In this document: positions 43,409 through 52,772 of the stretch, piece by piece
Numbering within the stretch: the first letter of the stretch is position 1
Layout of the letters: each line of letters opens with the position of its first letter
From: Massilia sp. METH4
GTDB lineage: Bacteria > Pseudomonadota > Gammaproteobacteria > Burkholderiales > Burkholderiaceae_D
Direction of reading: 5' to 3'
DNA: 64,000 bases
Assembly (NCBI RefSeq): GCF_037094685.1
Contig: NZ_CP146614.1
Coordinates: forward strand, 620,001-684,000
Notes under the pieces: model-generated
Seen by the model: the letters and a program-made list of their open reading frames with translations, nothing else
Told to the model about the DNA's origin: nothing
Database searches by the model: none
Program-made: the position numbers and the translations under genes

Positions 43409-45730
43409 TCATCCGGACAAGTGCCGGCCGAGCGCAGCGATGATCTCCTGAGGGCTGACCGGCTTGACCAGATGCTCATCGAATCCCGCCTCCAGCGTGG
43501 CGCTACGGTCATGGTGCTGTCCCCAGCCCGTCACCGCTATCAGCACGACATTGCTGCTCCAGTCCTGCGCGCGCACCCAGCGCGCGACGTCGAGACCATT
43601 CGCATGAGGCATGCCGATATCGAGAACGAGCGCGTCGGATCGCATTTCCCCGGCCAGCCGTATTGCTTCGCGCCCGTCGTAGGCGACCTGCACCGAGTAC
43701 CCTTCGAGCCGGAGCACTTCAGCCAGCAGATCGGCCGCGTCGATGTTGTCGTCCGCCACCAGCAGCCGCGCATGCGTGCCGGCTGCCGACGTGGCGCCGG
43801 CAGCGACAACCGGGTCCTCCGAACGTTCGGTGGCGGCACATGGAAGCTCGATTCGCACCGTCGTGCCACGTCCGGCGCCTTCGCTCAATGCCTGTACCGT
43901 CCCGCCATGCAGGTCGACGAGCTTGCGCACCACGGCCAGCCCGATTCCCAGGCCTTCGGCGCCGCCACTGACTTTCGACTGCCCCTGCGAGAACATCTCG
44001 AATACCGACTCGAGCTGCTCGGGCGCGATCCCGGTTCCGTTATCGGCCACCGTGACGACGGCCCTGCCCTGCCCGGCGACCACGCGGACGGTGATGGCCC
44101 CGGGCGCAGGCGTGAACTTCGCCGCGTTGTTCAGGACGTTGCTCATCACCTGGGTCAGCCGGACCTCGTCGCCCTGCACAAGGACAGGCGTCACCGGCAA
44201 CTCGAAGCGAATATCGTGGCCGAGGGATTCGACCAGTGCACGCGTGCTCTCATAGGCCAGTTCGATCGGGCGGCGCAGGTCGATCAGGCGGGTATCGAGC
44301 TCGATCCGGTTGAGGGCAATGCGGCTCAGGTCGAGCAGGTCGTCGAGCAGTCGGCTCATGTGGCGGGTCTGGCGCTCGATCACTTCGCGTGCCTTGCCGA
44401 TCATTCCGGGCGATGCCACGTGGCGCAGCATCTCGACCGAGTAGCCGATGGCGGCCATCGGATTGCGCAGCTCGTGTGCCAGCACCGACAGGAATTGGCT
44501 CTTCTGCCGGTTCGCCGTTTCCAGTTCGCGCTGGACATTCTTCAGCGCAGTGACATCCATGACGGCGGCAACCGCGCCCCGCACCCGTTGCCCTGCGTCG
44601 AACAGCGGCGCCGCATTGACCAGGAGTGTCAGCGAGCGGCCGTCGGCAAGCTGCACGTCAAGCTCCTCGCCCCGCACCGGCTGCCCTCGCCGTGCCGCCA
44701 CGCGCATCGGCAATTCCTGTGGCGCAAGGGGCGTGCCACCGCTCAGGTAACGGTATGCGCGTGTGCCGGCGTTGCCCTGGCTGGCATCAGTCCCCAGCAG
44801 GGCGTCGAGGTATGGCGTTGTGGTGATATCCCGGGCTTCCGGGTCGTGGCTGATCGCGATACCGACGGGCACGACGTCGAGAATGGTCTGCAGTTCCTCC
44901 TGCTGCTTGCGCTGCGTTTCCTTCGTCATGACTTCCGCCGTCACATCGCGCAGGGTGCCGATGGCAAGGCGCGCTCGACCGCTGTCGAGGCGCAGCAGCT
45001 TGCCGCTGCCGCCGATCCAGCGCAGTTGGCCGTCCGCTCCCAACACCCGGAACTCGGCGGCGACGCGGCTGTTCGCGCACGGTGCCGGGTTCCAAAGGTT
45101 TTCCAGCCTGCCGCGGTCATCGGGATGCACCTGTGCCAGCGCATCGCCTATGCTGGCGTGAGCGAACCCGCGAGGATGGCCGAACATCGGGCCGGCATCG
45201 TCCGAGCAGGTGATGCGGCCCGTGGCAAGGTCGACCTGCCAGGCCGCCATGCCTGCCGATTGCAGGGCGACCTCGAGGCATTCCCTGGCCAGCGATTCGC
45301 GCGCCATCGATTCGAGCAACCTGGCGCGGGTGTTCAGGCGCTCGAAGGCACCAAGCACGGCATAAGGGACCCGCGGGTAATGCCTGGGCGTCTTGGTGAT
45401 GTAATCGTCCAGCCCTTCCTTCATGGCTTCCACGGCGACTTCCTCGTTGCCGCTGCCGGTGAACATGATTACCGGTACATGCGGGTAGCGCCGCTTGATC
45501 TCGCGCAGCACCTCGGTGCCGACCGTCCAGCGCAGGCGGTAATCCGTGACCGCCACATCGAAGCCGCCGGCATCGAGCACCACGTCCAGCGCCGCCGCGT
45601 CGCTGACATGGCGCACCTCGAGCTGGTCGATGCGCAGCCGTAGCTCGCGCTCGACCAGGGCGCGGTCGTCGGGGTTGTCGTCGATCAGCAGGACCCGCAG
45701 CGGTCCCTGCGCGGCAATGTGATCAGGCAC
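43409..45730 (-). CDS. Hybrid kinase REC-PAS-PAS-HisKA-HATPase-REC
   Basis: The 773-residue soluble protein has an N-terminal receiver (D63 in VAVTDYRLRW), two PAS domains (about 140-260 and 270-395), HisKA (LAHELRNPMAAIGYS, H419), an ATPase domain (NVLNNAAKFT, GLGIGLAVV) and a C-terminal receiver (LVLDIGMPHANGLD). A GTG at 45730 is the likely start: it overlaps the stop of the upstream kinase gene by 8 bp (GTGCCTGA), giving coupled translation. The receiver is about half identical to that of the upstream gene, so the two arose by duplication. It is probably a relay hub. Confidence 0.87.
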   Translation of the reverse strand: MPDHIAAQGPLRVLLIDDNPDDRALVERELRLRIDQLEVRHVSDAAALDVVLDAGGFDVAVTDYRLRWTVGTEVLREIKRRYPHVPVIMFTGSGNEEVAVEAMKEGLDDYITKTPRHYPRVPYAVLGAFERLNTRARLLESMARESLARECLEVALQSAGMAAWQVDLATGRITCSDDAGPMFGHPRGFAHASIGDALAQVHPDDRGRLENLWNPAPCANSRVAAEFRVLGADGQLRWIGGSGKLLRLDSGRARLAIGTLRDVTAEVMTKETQRKQQEELQTILDVVPVGIAISHDPEARDITTTPYLDALLGTDASQGNAGTRAYRYLSGGTPLAPQELPMRVAARRGQPVRGEELDVQLADGRSLTLLVNAAPLFDAGQRVRGAVAAVMDVTALKNVQRELETANRQKSQFLSVLAHELRNPMAAIGYSVEMLRHVASPGMIGKAREVIERQTRHMSRLLDDLLDLSRIALNRIELDTRLIDLRRPIELAYESTRALVESLGHDIRFELPVTPVLVQGDEVRLTQVMSNVLNNAAKFTPAPGAITVRVVAGQGRAVVTVADNGTGIAPEQLESVFEMFSQGQSKVSGGAEGLGIGLAVVRKLVDLHGGTVQALSEGAGRGTTVRIELPCAATERSEDPVVAAGATSAAGTHARLLVADDNIDAADLLAEVLRLEGYSVQVAYDGREAIRLAGEMRSDALVLDIGMPHANGLDVARWVRAQDWSSNVVLIAVTGWGQHHDRSATLEAGFDEHLVKPVSPQEIIAALGRHLSG

Positions 45731-47210
45731 CTGGCAACTCGATCCAGAAATTCGAGCCGACGCCCGGCGCAGCCTCGACACCCACGCTGCCGCTCATGCG
45801 CTCGACTCCCTTCTTGACGATCGCGAGGCCGATCCCGGTGCCTGGATATTCCTCCTCGCCATGCAGGCGCTCGAACACGTTGAACACGCGCGCCCTGGCT
45901 TCATCGGCCATGCCGATGCCGTTATCCTGCACTTCGATGCGCACGGTACGTCCACGGGCGCGCGCCACGATCTGCACCGCGGCGTGCGAGTCGGGCCGCA
46001 CGAACTTGACCGCATTGCCGAGCAGGTTGGCCAGGGCCTGCACGAGCACCGCCCGGTGCGCCCGCACCATCATCTGTTCCGGCACGTCGACCTGGATATC
46101 GGCGGCCTGGTAGGCGGGTTCGCCCTGCAGCGTGGCACGCGCATCCTGCACGATGTCGCGCAGCGGCAGGGTATCGATATTGAGCTCTGCGCGCGAGAGT
46201 CGCGCAAACTCGAGAAGGTCCGACACCATGAGGTCGATGCGCCGCGCGATGGCATTGATGCGGTCCACATACTGTTCGAAATTGCTGAAGTCGCGCGCCG
46301 ACAGGTCCTGGCGCAGCGCCGCGGCGTAGCCCTGGATCGTGCGCAGGGGCTCGCGCAGGTCGTGGGAGACCGACACCCCGAAGGTTTCCAGCGCCTCGTT
46401 CGCCTCCTGGAGCTGCCGGGTGCGCTCGACGATCCGCTGCTCGAGTTCCGCGTTGAGGCGGTGGATTTCGGCCCCCGCCCGGCGCAGCGAAGTCGCGTCT
46501 TCCACGATACCGTCGATGGCGTCGTGTCCATTGACCTTGACACGCACCAGCTTGACGACATAGAAGCGGCCGGCCTCGTCGCTGGCATTCACCTCGGCCT
46601 GCAACTCGGCCGTTTCGGAGGGGGCCTGGAGCTGTGCCAGGCAGCGCGCCACCTGGTCGAGCAAAGGGTGGCGCAGCGAATCCGGCGCGCCAGGGTCACC
46701 GCCGAGCATGTTCCAGAATGCGCGGTTGGCTTCTTCCAGCCTGCCATCGAGCGACATGCGGAATACGCCGAGCTGGATATTCTCCAGCAGGGCGGCCAGC
46801 CGGGTTTCGGACCTTATCGCGCGGGCACGGATCTCCTTCCGGTCCAGGCAGGTGCGCACGGCTACCGGCAGGCGAGCGTAGTGGCGCGGACTCTTGATGA
46901 CGTAGTCGTCGAGACCGAGCTTCATCGCCTCGACGGCGATTTCCTGGGTTCCGGTGGCAGTGAACATAATCACGGGCATCTGCGGGTCGATGGCCTTGAC
47001 CTGCTTGAGGATGTCCAGGCCGGTAATCCAGCGCATCTGGAAGTCGGTAATGATGAGGTCTACCCGCAATCCCGCCTGCAGCTCCCGTTCCCACCCGATG
47101 CGGTCACCCACTTCGCCGATGGAGCAGTCGGGCAGGTGCCGTTCCAGTTCACGCCGCGCCAGCGCACGGTCATCCGGATTATCGTCGAGCAGCAGTAGGT
47201 TCAATGTCAT
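45723..47210 (-). CDS. Receiver-first histidine kinase (REC-PAS-HisKA-HATPase)
   Basis: The 495-residue soluble kinase has an N-terminal receiver (D56 in LIITDFQMRW), a PAS-like segment (about 135-245), a coiled coil, a phytochrome-type HisKA box (VSHDLREPLRTIQGY, H283) and an ATPase domain (NLLGNAVKFV, DNGIGM, GTGIGLAIVKKG). The C-terminal half closely resembles the CHASE3 kinase at 47765-50281, and the receiver resembles that of the next gene. It is the middle member of a minus-strand run that starts with the CHASE3 kinase and the Rcp1-like receiver. Confidence 0.9.
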   Translation of the reverse strand: MTLNLLLLDDNPDDRALARRELERHLPDCSIGEVGDRIGWERELQAGLRVDLIITDFQMRWITGLDILKQVKAIDPQMPVIMFTATGTQEIAVEAMKLGLDDYVIKSPRHYARLPVAVRTCLDRKEIRARAIRSETRLAALLENIQLGVFRMSLDGRLEEANRAFWNMLGGDPGAPDSLRHPLLDQVARCLAQLQAPSETAELQAEVNASDEAGRFYVVKLVRVKVNGHDAIDGIVEDATSLRRAGAEIHRLNAELEQRIVERTRQLQEANEALETFGVSVSHDLREPLRTIQGYAAALRQDLSARDFSNFEQYVDRINAIARRIDLMVSDLLEFARLSRAELNIDTLPLRDIVQDARATLQGEPAYQAADIQVDVPEQMMVRAHRAVLVQALANLLGNAVKFVRPDSHAAVQIVARARGRTVRIEVQDNGIGMADEARARVFNVFERLHGEEEYPGTGIGLAIVKKGVERMSGSVGVEAAPGVGSNFWIELPGA

Positions 47211-47249
47211 CGCGTTTCTTCATGCAAGGCGCCATGATGCCATGCTTTG

Positions 47250-47744
47250 TCAGTTTTCGTTGCCGTCGCGCACGATTGCTGGCGGAACGGTCAGATTGTT
47301 TTTGAACCAGTACAGGTCCAGCACGCCGAGCAACTGGACCAGCCCATTGAAGGCCACCGGTTTTTGCAGGTAGGAATTGGCACCCAGCGCATAGGCCTTC
47401 TGGATGTCCTCGTCTTCGCTCGACGAAGTGAGCACGACCACGGGCGTCGTATCCAGGGCGGCCTGGTCGCGCACCCAGCGCAATACCTCGAGGCCGGGCC
47501 GCCTGGGCAGCTTGAGGTCGAGCAGGACCAGGCCGGGCAGCGGATGGCGCCCGCGGTCGGCGAACCGGCCCGTTCCATCCAGGTAGGCTACGGCTTCGTC
47601 GCCATCCTCGACGATCTGCATCGCCACCGGCAGGCCCGCCTTCTTGAGCGCGCGCCGCGCCAGCAGCACGTCGTCAGGATTATCCTCGACCAGCAGCAGG
47701 ACCGGCAGGCCCGCTTCGATGCCGTCGTGCGGCGTGATGTGCAT
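47250..47744 (-). CDS. Single-domain response regulator, Rcp1-like
   Basis: The 164-residue protein is a receiver only: acidic pocket VEDNPDD (20-25), phospho-acceptor D76 in LVLLDLKLPRRPG, T/S in VVLTSS, and K in YLQKPVAFNGL. The long insert before D76 and the C-terminal extension match the Rcp1 type that takes phosphate from phytochrome-like kinases. Its upstream neighbour is a kinase with the matching HisKA type, 20 bp away on the same strand. It lacks an output domain and probably acts in a relay or on a protein target. Confidence 0.9.
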   Translation of the reverse strand: MHITPHDGIEAGLPVLLLVEDNPDDVLLARRALKKAGLPVAMQIVEDGDEAVAYLDGTGRFADRGRHPLPGLVLLDLKLPRRPGLEVLRWVRDQAALDTTPVVVLTSSSEDEDIQKAYALGANSYLQKPVAFNGLVQLLGVLDLYWFKNNLTVPPAIVRDGNEN

Positions 47745-47764
47745 GCGATATCTCCATGATGATG

Positions 47765-50281
47765 TCAGTCGGCCGCCGGCATGGTCAGCTCGAAAACGCT
47801 TCCGCCTGCCTCGCGCCCGGCGATCCTTACCGACCCGCCGAGGCGCTCGAGGCCCTTTTTCACGATGGCCAGGCCGATTCCGGTGCCCGGATAGCGTTCC
47901 TCGCCATGCAGGCGCTCGAATACCCCGAACACCTGCTCGCGATGCTCGGCGGCGATGCCGATGCCATTATCGGCGATCGACAACTGTACCGCCATTCCAT
48001 TGCGTTCGGCGCTAACCTGGATGTGGGGGACGACGCCCTTGCCAACGAACTTGATGGCATTCGACAGCAAATTGCCCAGCACCTGGGCAAGGATGGTCCC
48101 GTTCGCCCACACGGCCGGTAACGGATAGCCAATGTCCAGCCGGGCGCCGCTCTCGGCGATTTGCGTCTCGATATCGCGCAGCGCGGTCTTGAAGGCCATG
48201 CCCAGCTCGACCCGCTCGAAACGCAGCTCGGCGCGCGACAGGCGGCTATATCCGAGCAGGTCGGTGATGAGGCGGTCCATGCGCACGACGGCGGCAACGA
48301 TGCGGCCGGCGAACACTTTGCCGTCTTCCGACATCCGGTCGGCTTCGTCTTCCATGAGGGCGGTGGCGAACCCTTCGACGTTGCGCAGCGGCGCGCGCAG
48401 GTCGTGCGCGACCGTGTGCGCGAAGGCGCGCAGCTCGGCATTCGCTTCCGCTATCTGCGCGGTGCGCTGTTCGACGCGCTGCTCGAGCAGCTGGTTGGCT
48501 TCGGACAGCTTGCGCTGCGCGATCTTGATCTGCGTGACCTCCAGCAGCGCGACCACGATGCCCTGGAAATGGCCGCCCTCCTGCACGGGATAGAAACTAG
48601 CCAGCCAATCGCGCTGCTGTTCCTCGCCGTCTCCGGAAACGCTGAACTCGACTCCGGCGAGCTGGCGGCGATCGAGCGCGACCTGCCCGACCAGGGCGCC
48701 GACCTGCCCGTTCAGCGGATCGGGAAGCACGTCCGCCAGCCGCATGCCGACGATCGCATCCTTGAGCCTGCCACTCACGTCGGCCAGCGCGTCGTTGAGT
48801 TCTTCCAGGCGCATGTCGGCATCCAGCAGGGCCAGACCAACCGGGACCGCCCGATAGATTGTCTCGATCTGGGCCAGCCTGCGGTTCAGCGCCAGTTCCG
48901 ATTCCTTGCGAGCATGAATATCCTCCGTCAGCCCGTACCATGCCACGATGGCACCGCTCGCGTCCCGGCGAGGATTGGCCCGCGCCCGAACCCAGCGCAC
49001 CTGCCCATCGGCCGTACGCACGCGGTGCTCGACATCGTAGGTCGCTCCACTCGACACGGCATGCTTCCATGCCTGGGCGACCGCCGGGCGGTCGTCGGCA
49101 TCGATGACTTCCATCCAGCCGCTCCCGATGAGGGCGTCGCGTGCCTGGCCGGTCAGCGCGAGCCAGCGGTCGGACAGGAACAGCATGGTGCCGTCGGCCG
49201 ATGCTTTCCAAGGCATTTGCGGATTGAGTTCGACTGTGTAGCGGTAGTTGGCTTCCGACTCGGCAAGGGCCCGCCCGCGCGCATTGCGCTCGGTAACGTC
49301 CCGGAAGACCATCACATTCCCGACAGCTTCCGTTCCCTCGGGAGTGATCGGCGCCATGTTCAACTCGATGGCGTACTCGCGGTCCTCCCCCGCTATCAAC
49401 ACAGCCCTGTCGAAAAGATCGCCAATCGCTTCCGCCGCCCTGATCGGCCTGCCGCTGTCCTGCTCGCGCAAGTGCAGCACCTGATCGAGCCGGCGGCCCA
49501 CGGCCCCGGCTTCAGGGATTCCCGACAGCACTTCCGCGACGCGGTTCATGAGGGTAACGGTGCCGTCCGGGGCGGTGGCGATCACGCCGTCGCCGATGCT
49601 GCGCAGTGTAGCGTCGAGCCGGGCGCGCTCGGCCAGCAGCCGGGCCGCGTCGCGCGACGAGATGACCCACAACAGTACGACAAGCAGCCCCGCCACGCCC
49701 GCGGTGGTGGCGAACGCGGCGATCAGCTCGCGGCGCCCTTGCTCGACGCGCAGGTGCCGCTCTTCCAGCAGGCGTCTCTCTTCGGAGCGCACCAGTTCGG
49801 CCTTTGCCAGGATGCGCTGCTTGAGAAGCCGCCCCGATTCGAGCGTGGCCATGTCGGGTGCCCGGCCGGCGAGCTTTTCCCGCACGACTTGCTCGAGCAG
49901 TTCCAGGCGCGCGCGGAGCGCATCCTCGAAGGGCCGCAGGGCTGCCTGCTGCCGCGGGTTGTCGCTGGTCAGCGTACGCAGGCGGGCCACCTCGGGCAGG
50001 ACGCCATCGCGCGCCCGCCGGTAGTCGGCCAGGAAAACGGGATTGCCCGTTAAAAGGAGCCCGCGCTGGGCTGTCTCCGCATCGCTGGCAAGCGTCAGGG
50101 TCGCCTCGACATGCTCCAGCACTTCGCGGGTATGAGCGACCCATCGCCAGGATTCGGAGTGATTCCGGATGCCCCGCGCCAGCACGGCCAGGGCAATGGC
50201 CAGCAACAGCAGGCTGACGATCGTTGCAACGGTAACGGGTGTGCGTGGGGTAATACTTTTCATGGAAAAGCGAACAGTCAT
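47765..50281 (-). CDS. CHASE3/PAS sensor histidine kinase
   Basis: The 838-residue kinase has a first membrane helix (about 17-36), a periplasmic CHASE3-like four-helix domain (about 40-185), a second helix (about 190-210) and three PAS domains (about 220-335, 340-455, 465-580). A coiled coil, a HisKA box (VAHDLRAPLRNVEG, H626) and an ATPase domain (NLLSNAIKFVG, GTGIGLAIVKKG) follow. An internal Met at codon 7 is an alternative start; neither has a good ribosome binding site. It heads the minus-strand signalling operon and is divergent from the exopolysaccharide-like operon. Confidence 0.9.
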   Translation of the reverse strand: MTVRFSMKSITPRTPVTVATIVSLLLLAIALAVLARGIRNHSESWRWVAHTREVLEHVEATLTLASDAETAQRGLLLTGNPVFLADYRRARDGVLPEVARLRTLTSDNPRQQAALRPFEDALRARLELLEQVVREKLAGRAPDMATLESGRLLKQRILAKAELVRSEERRLLEERHLRVEQGRRELIAAFATTAGVAGLLVVLLWVISSRDAARLLAERARLDATLRSIGDGVIATAPDGTVTLMNRVAEVLSGIPEAGAVGRRLDQVLHLREQDSGRPIRAAEAIGDLFDRAVLIAGEDREYAIELNMAPITPEGTEAVGNVMVFRDVTERNARGRALAESEANYRYTVELNPQMPWKASADGTMLFLSDRWLALTGQARDALIGSGWMEVIDADDRPAVAQAWKHAVSSGATYDVEHRVRTADGQVRWVRARANPRRDASGAIVAWYGLTEDIHARKESELALNRRLAQIETIYRAVPVGLALLDADMRLEELNDALADVSGRLKDAIVGMRLADVLPDPLNGQVGALVGQVALDRRQLAGVEFSVSGDGEEQQRDWLASFYPVQEGGHFQGIVVALLEVTQIKIAQRKLSEANQLLEQRVEQRTAQIAEANAELRAFAHTVAHDLRAPLRNVEGFATALMEDEADRMSEDGKVFAGRIVAAVVRMDRLITDLLGYSRLSRAELRFERVELGMAFKTALRDIETQIAESGARLDIGYPLPAVWANGTILAQVLGNLLSNAIKFVGKGVVPHIQVSAERNGMAVQLSIADNGIGIAAEHREQVFGVFERLHGEERYPGTGIGLAIVKKGLERLGGSVRIAGREAGGSVFELTMPAAD

Positions 50282-50603
50282 GGGCGCAACGCGACGGGCG
50301 CAGCGTCGAAGGGTCGAAGGGTCGAAGGGTCGAAGGGTCGGGGAACCAGCCTAACACGACGAGTTCATTCTACCGTGTGACAACATGCGCCACGCACCGC
50401 AGCCCCGGCCTCCGGGCGTCCGCCCTGCGTGGGCCGATCGCGACTGCCCAGAGGTGGGATTCGGGGCCGGACAGCATCGCATGCACAATGCCGGGCTGGT
50501 CACGGTACGTGCCCACGCTGCCCGACGATTATTGCACTCTGGAACCGAGCAAGCGTCGACGGCGCCGTTCCGCTAAGATACGTCATCCCTCATTCATTTC
50601 GGT
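50282..50603. other. Divergent control region of 322 bp
   Basis: No gene is visible. The region separates the kinase operon (leftward) from the receiver-YaiO-HEAT-glycosyltransferase operon (rightward) and must hold both promoters. It also contains the 8-bp tandem repeat at 50305-50340. Confidence 0.5.
50305..50340. repeat. 8-bp tandem repeat GTCGAAGG, 4.5 copies
   Basis: Four perfect copies of GTCGAAGG begin at 50305, 50313, 50321 and 50329, with a partial fifth. The array starts 24 bp upstream of the CHASE3 kinase start codon. It is a simple-sequence tract of a kind that can change length by slippage. Confidence 0.9.
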
Positions 50604-50999
50604 ATGTCCATGACCGACGACTCAGCGCTCATCCTGATCATCGAAGATAACGACCTGATCAGCCAGCTGTTGCAATTCATGCTCGAACGCCAGGGCTACC
50701 GTACGCGTCTGGCAGTGGACGGGCTGGCTGCGCGCCAGGCCATCGAGGAATTGACGGAACGACCCCGCCTGGTATTGCTCGATGTGATGCTGCCTTATAT
50801 CGACGGCTTCGAAGTCGTCGGTCTGATCCGTGCACGCGCTGGCTGGGAAGATGTCCCGGTCGTGATGCTCACGGCAAAAAACACCGAGCCCGACATCGTT
50901 CGCGCACTCGACGCGGGCGCCAACGACTATATCGTCAAGCCTTTCCAGCCGAACGAGCTGCTCGCGCGCGTGCGCCGTTACCTGAAGGAGAAGCCGTGA
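50604..50999 (+). CDS. Single-domain response regulator, first gene of exopolysaccharide-like operon
   Basis: The 131-residue receiver has the acidic pocket IIEDND, phospho-acceptor D60 in LVLLDVMLP, T in VVMLTAKN and K in YIVKPF. No output domain follows. The next gene starts inside its stop codon (GTGA at 50996-50999), so the receiver is translated together with the barrel and glycosyltransferase proteins. I infer that it carries the phospho-signal from the nearby kinases to the biosynthetic machinery, perhaps by protein contact. An ATG two codons later is an alternative start. Confidence 0.88.
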   Translation: MSMTDDSALILIIEDNDLISQLLQFMLERQGYRTRLAVDGLAARQAIEELTERPRLVLLDVMLPYIDGFEVVGLIRARAGWEDVPVVMLTAKNTEPDIVRALDAGANDYIVKPFQPNELLARVRRYLKEKP

Positions 51000-51748
51000 T
51001 CCGCGGGGCAGCGCTGCTGGCCGCCGCGCTCGGCGGCGGCTTTGGCATCGCGTCGGCGCAGACCAGCATCTCGGCCAGCCACGGCATCGAACATTTGTCC
51101 AATGGCGCGCGGGACTGGCGCGAAAGCACGGTGCTCGTTCGCCACGGCCTGCGGGACGACACGCCAGGAGCGGCCGCAACGCTCGCCCTGACGCGCACCG
51201 AACGGTTCGGCCTGCGCGACAGCCAGGCCGGCGTATCGCTGGCCACGCCGCTGGCGCCCAAGGTCTTCGCCACCATCGAGGCAAGCGGCAGCACCACGCA
51301 TCGCGTCCTGCCGGAATCGGCGCTCGGCACGGCACTGCAGTACGAATTCGCGAAGGCATGGCTGGTGCACGGCGGTGTCCGGACGACCCGCTACGACAAC
51401 GCACGGATCAACCAAGCCTCGCTGGCGCTGGAGCACTACACCGGGCCGTTCAGCTGGTCCATCGGCGGGCGCCGGGCGCATGCGTTCGGCACCAATGCCG
51501 GCAGCGGCGAATTGCGTGGCACGTACTACCATGGGGAGCGCAACTCGATCGGCCTGATCGTGGCGGCCGGCCGCGAAGCGACCAGCATCGGCAGCATCGT
51601 CACGCTGACCAGCCAGCGTTCGGTCGCACTGACGGGGCGCTACTGGATGCACCCCCGGCTGGCCCTTACCTACAGTGCCGCGCATACCCGCGAAGGCGAT
51701 TACTACAGTCGGAACGGTGCCAGCCTTGGTCTACAGGTCGTTCTCTGA
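50996..51748 (+). CDS. YaiO-like outer-membrane beta-barrel protein
   Basis: The 250-residue protein starts with GTG after AAGGAG and has a signal peptide (cleavage after GIASAQ). Alternating strands follow, with repeated Tyr/Arg/Gly patterns ending in GASLGLQVVL, consistent with a YaiO-type outer-membrane barrel. In other bacteria such barrels occur next to glycosyltransferases and may export a polymer. Here it overlaps both the receiver and the HEAT-repeat genes, so it is probably the outer-membrane component of a polysaccharide system. Confidence 0.78.
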   Translation: MIRGAALLAAALGGGFGIASAQTSISASHGIEHLSNGARDWRESTVLVRHGLRDDTPGAAATLALTRTERFGLRDSQAGVSLATPLAPKVFATIEASGSTTHRVLPESALGTALQYEFAKAWLVHGGVRTTRYDNARINQASLALEHYTGPFSWSIGGRRAHAFGTNAGSGELRGTYYHGERNSIGLIVAAGREATSIGSIVTLTSQRSVALTGRYWMHPRLALTYSAAHTREGDYYSRNGASLGLQVVL

Positions 51749-52772
51749 CCCCTGGCTCGAAGTCGCATGGTGGGCTGCCATGGGCGCGATGGCGCTGACC
51801 ATGCTGATTGCCTTGCAGATCATCGCAATGCGCATCGCCGCGCGGCGGCGCTCCGCCCGGCAGCATGCGATGGTACAAGCCTGGCGGCCCCTGCTGAACG
51901 CGGCGGTCATGGGCGAAACGGCGGCGCAATTGCCTCCGCTGGCCGCGCGCGACATGATGCGGTTCATGGTGTACTGGCTCCAGATGCAGCAATCGGTGCG
52001 CGGCGAGGCCGGTCGCGAGCTCAATACCCTGGCGCGGCGCGTGGGGTGCGATGCATTGGCCCGGCGCCTGCTCGTGCAGGGAAACCGCGCCGAGCGTGTC
52101 GTTGCCACGCTGGTCCTGGGGCACTTGCGCGAAACGCCGGCATGGCCCGACCTCGAGCGCGCCGCGGCGCAACCGGACAGCGCGGCGTCCATACTCGCCT
52201 TGTGGGCACTCGCACAGATCGACCCTGGCGCCACCGCGGCAGCACTCGCGCTGCCGCTGCTGCAACGGGCAGATTGGCCGCTGGGGCAACTTGCCAATAT
52301 CCTGCAGTCGGACCGGACCGCGTGGGAACCGGCACTGGCCGATGCGATGGAGTCCGTCGACCAATCCAGGCTGGCGGGCGCATTGCGCCTCGTCGCCGCA
52401 GTGCGGATGATCCTCCCGCCGCCGGTCCTGGAACGGATGCTTGGCCACTCCGACACCGAAGTGGTCATCGCCGCGCTTCGGCTTGCAGTGACTCCCGAAT
52501 CCACTTTCCTGGTGCGCGCTCACCTGAGCCACGCGGACTGGCGCGTACGCGCCCAGGCTGCCCGCGCGCTTGGCCCGCTCGGCGGGCGGGAGGACATCGC
52601 ACCGCTGCGCGCAATGCTCGCCGATCGAGAGTGGTGGGTACGCTACCGCGCGGCCCAGGCCCTGGCGAGCCTGCCCTTCCTGCGCCGCGACGAGCTGACG
52701 GAGCTGGCGTCCGGTGACCGCTTTGCCAGCGACATCATGCGACACGTCCTTGCGGAACAGGGGGCGACATGA
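51717..52772 (+). CDS. Membrane-anchored HEAT-repeat protein
   Basis: The protein has one N-terminal membrane helix (AAMGAMALTMLIALQIIAM) and a long alpha-helical domain. Its C-terminal part carries clear HEAT repeats (DWRVRAQAARALGPLGGREDIAPLRAML and WWVRYRAAQALASLP). HEAT arrays are scaffolds for protein contacts. The start is uncertain: GTG at 51717 (351 residues) overlaps the barrel gene by 32 bp, and an in-frame GTG 42 bp upstream or an ATG at about 51780 are possible. It overlaps the glycosyltransferase start (ATGA). It may couple the receiver to the synthase. Confidence 0.75.
   Translation: MPALVYRSFSDPWLEVAWWAAMGAMALTMLIALQIIAMRIAARRRSARQHAMVQAWRPLLNAAVMGETAAQLPPLAARDMMRFMVYWLQMQQSVRGEAGRELNTLARRVGCDALARRLLVQGNRAERVVATLVLGHLRETPAWPDLERAAAQPDSAASILALWALAQIDPGATAAALALPLLQRADWPLGQLANILQSDRTAWEPALADAMESVDQSRLAGALRLVAAVRMILPPPVLERMLGHSDTEVVIAALRLAVTPESTFLVRAHLSHADWRVRAQAARALGPLGGREDIAPLRAMLADREWWVRYRAAQALASLPFLRRDELTELASGDRFASDIMRHVLAEQGAT

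Noticed and set aside
49512..50357. A frame reading through the 8-bp repeats as a FDPSTLRP peptide
   Set aside because: It is an alternative frame of the CHASE3 kinase gene; the peptide repeat is a by-product of the nucleotide repeat.
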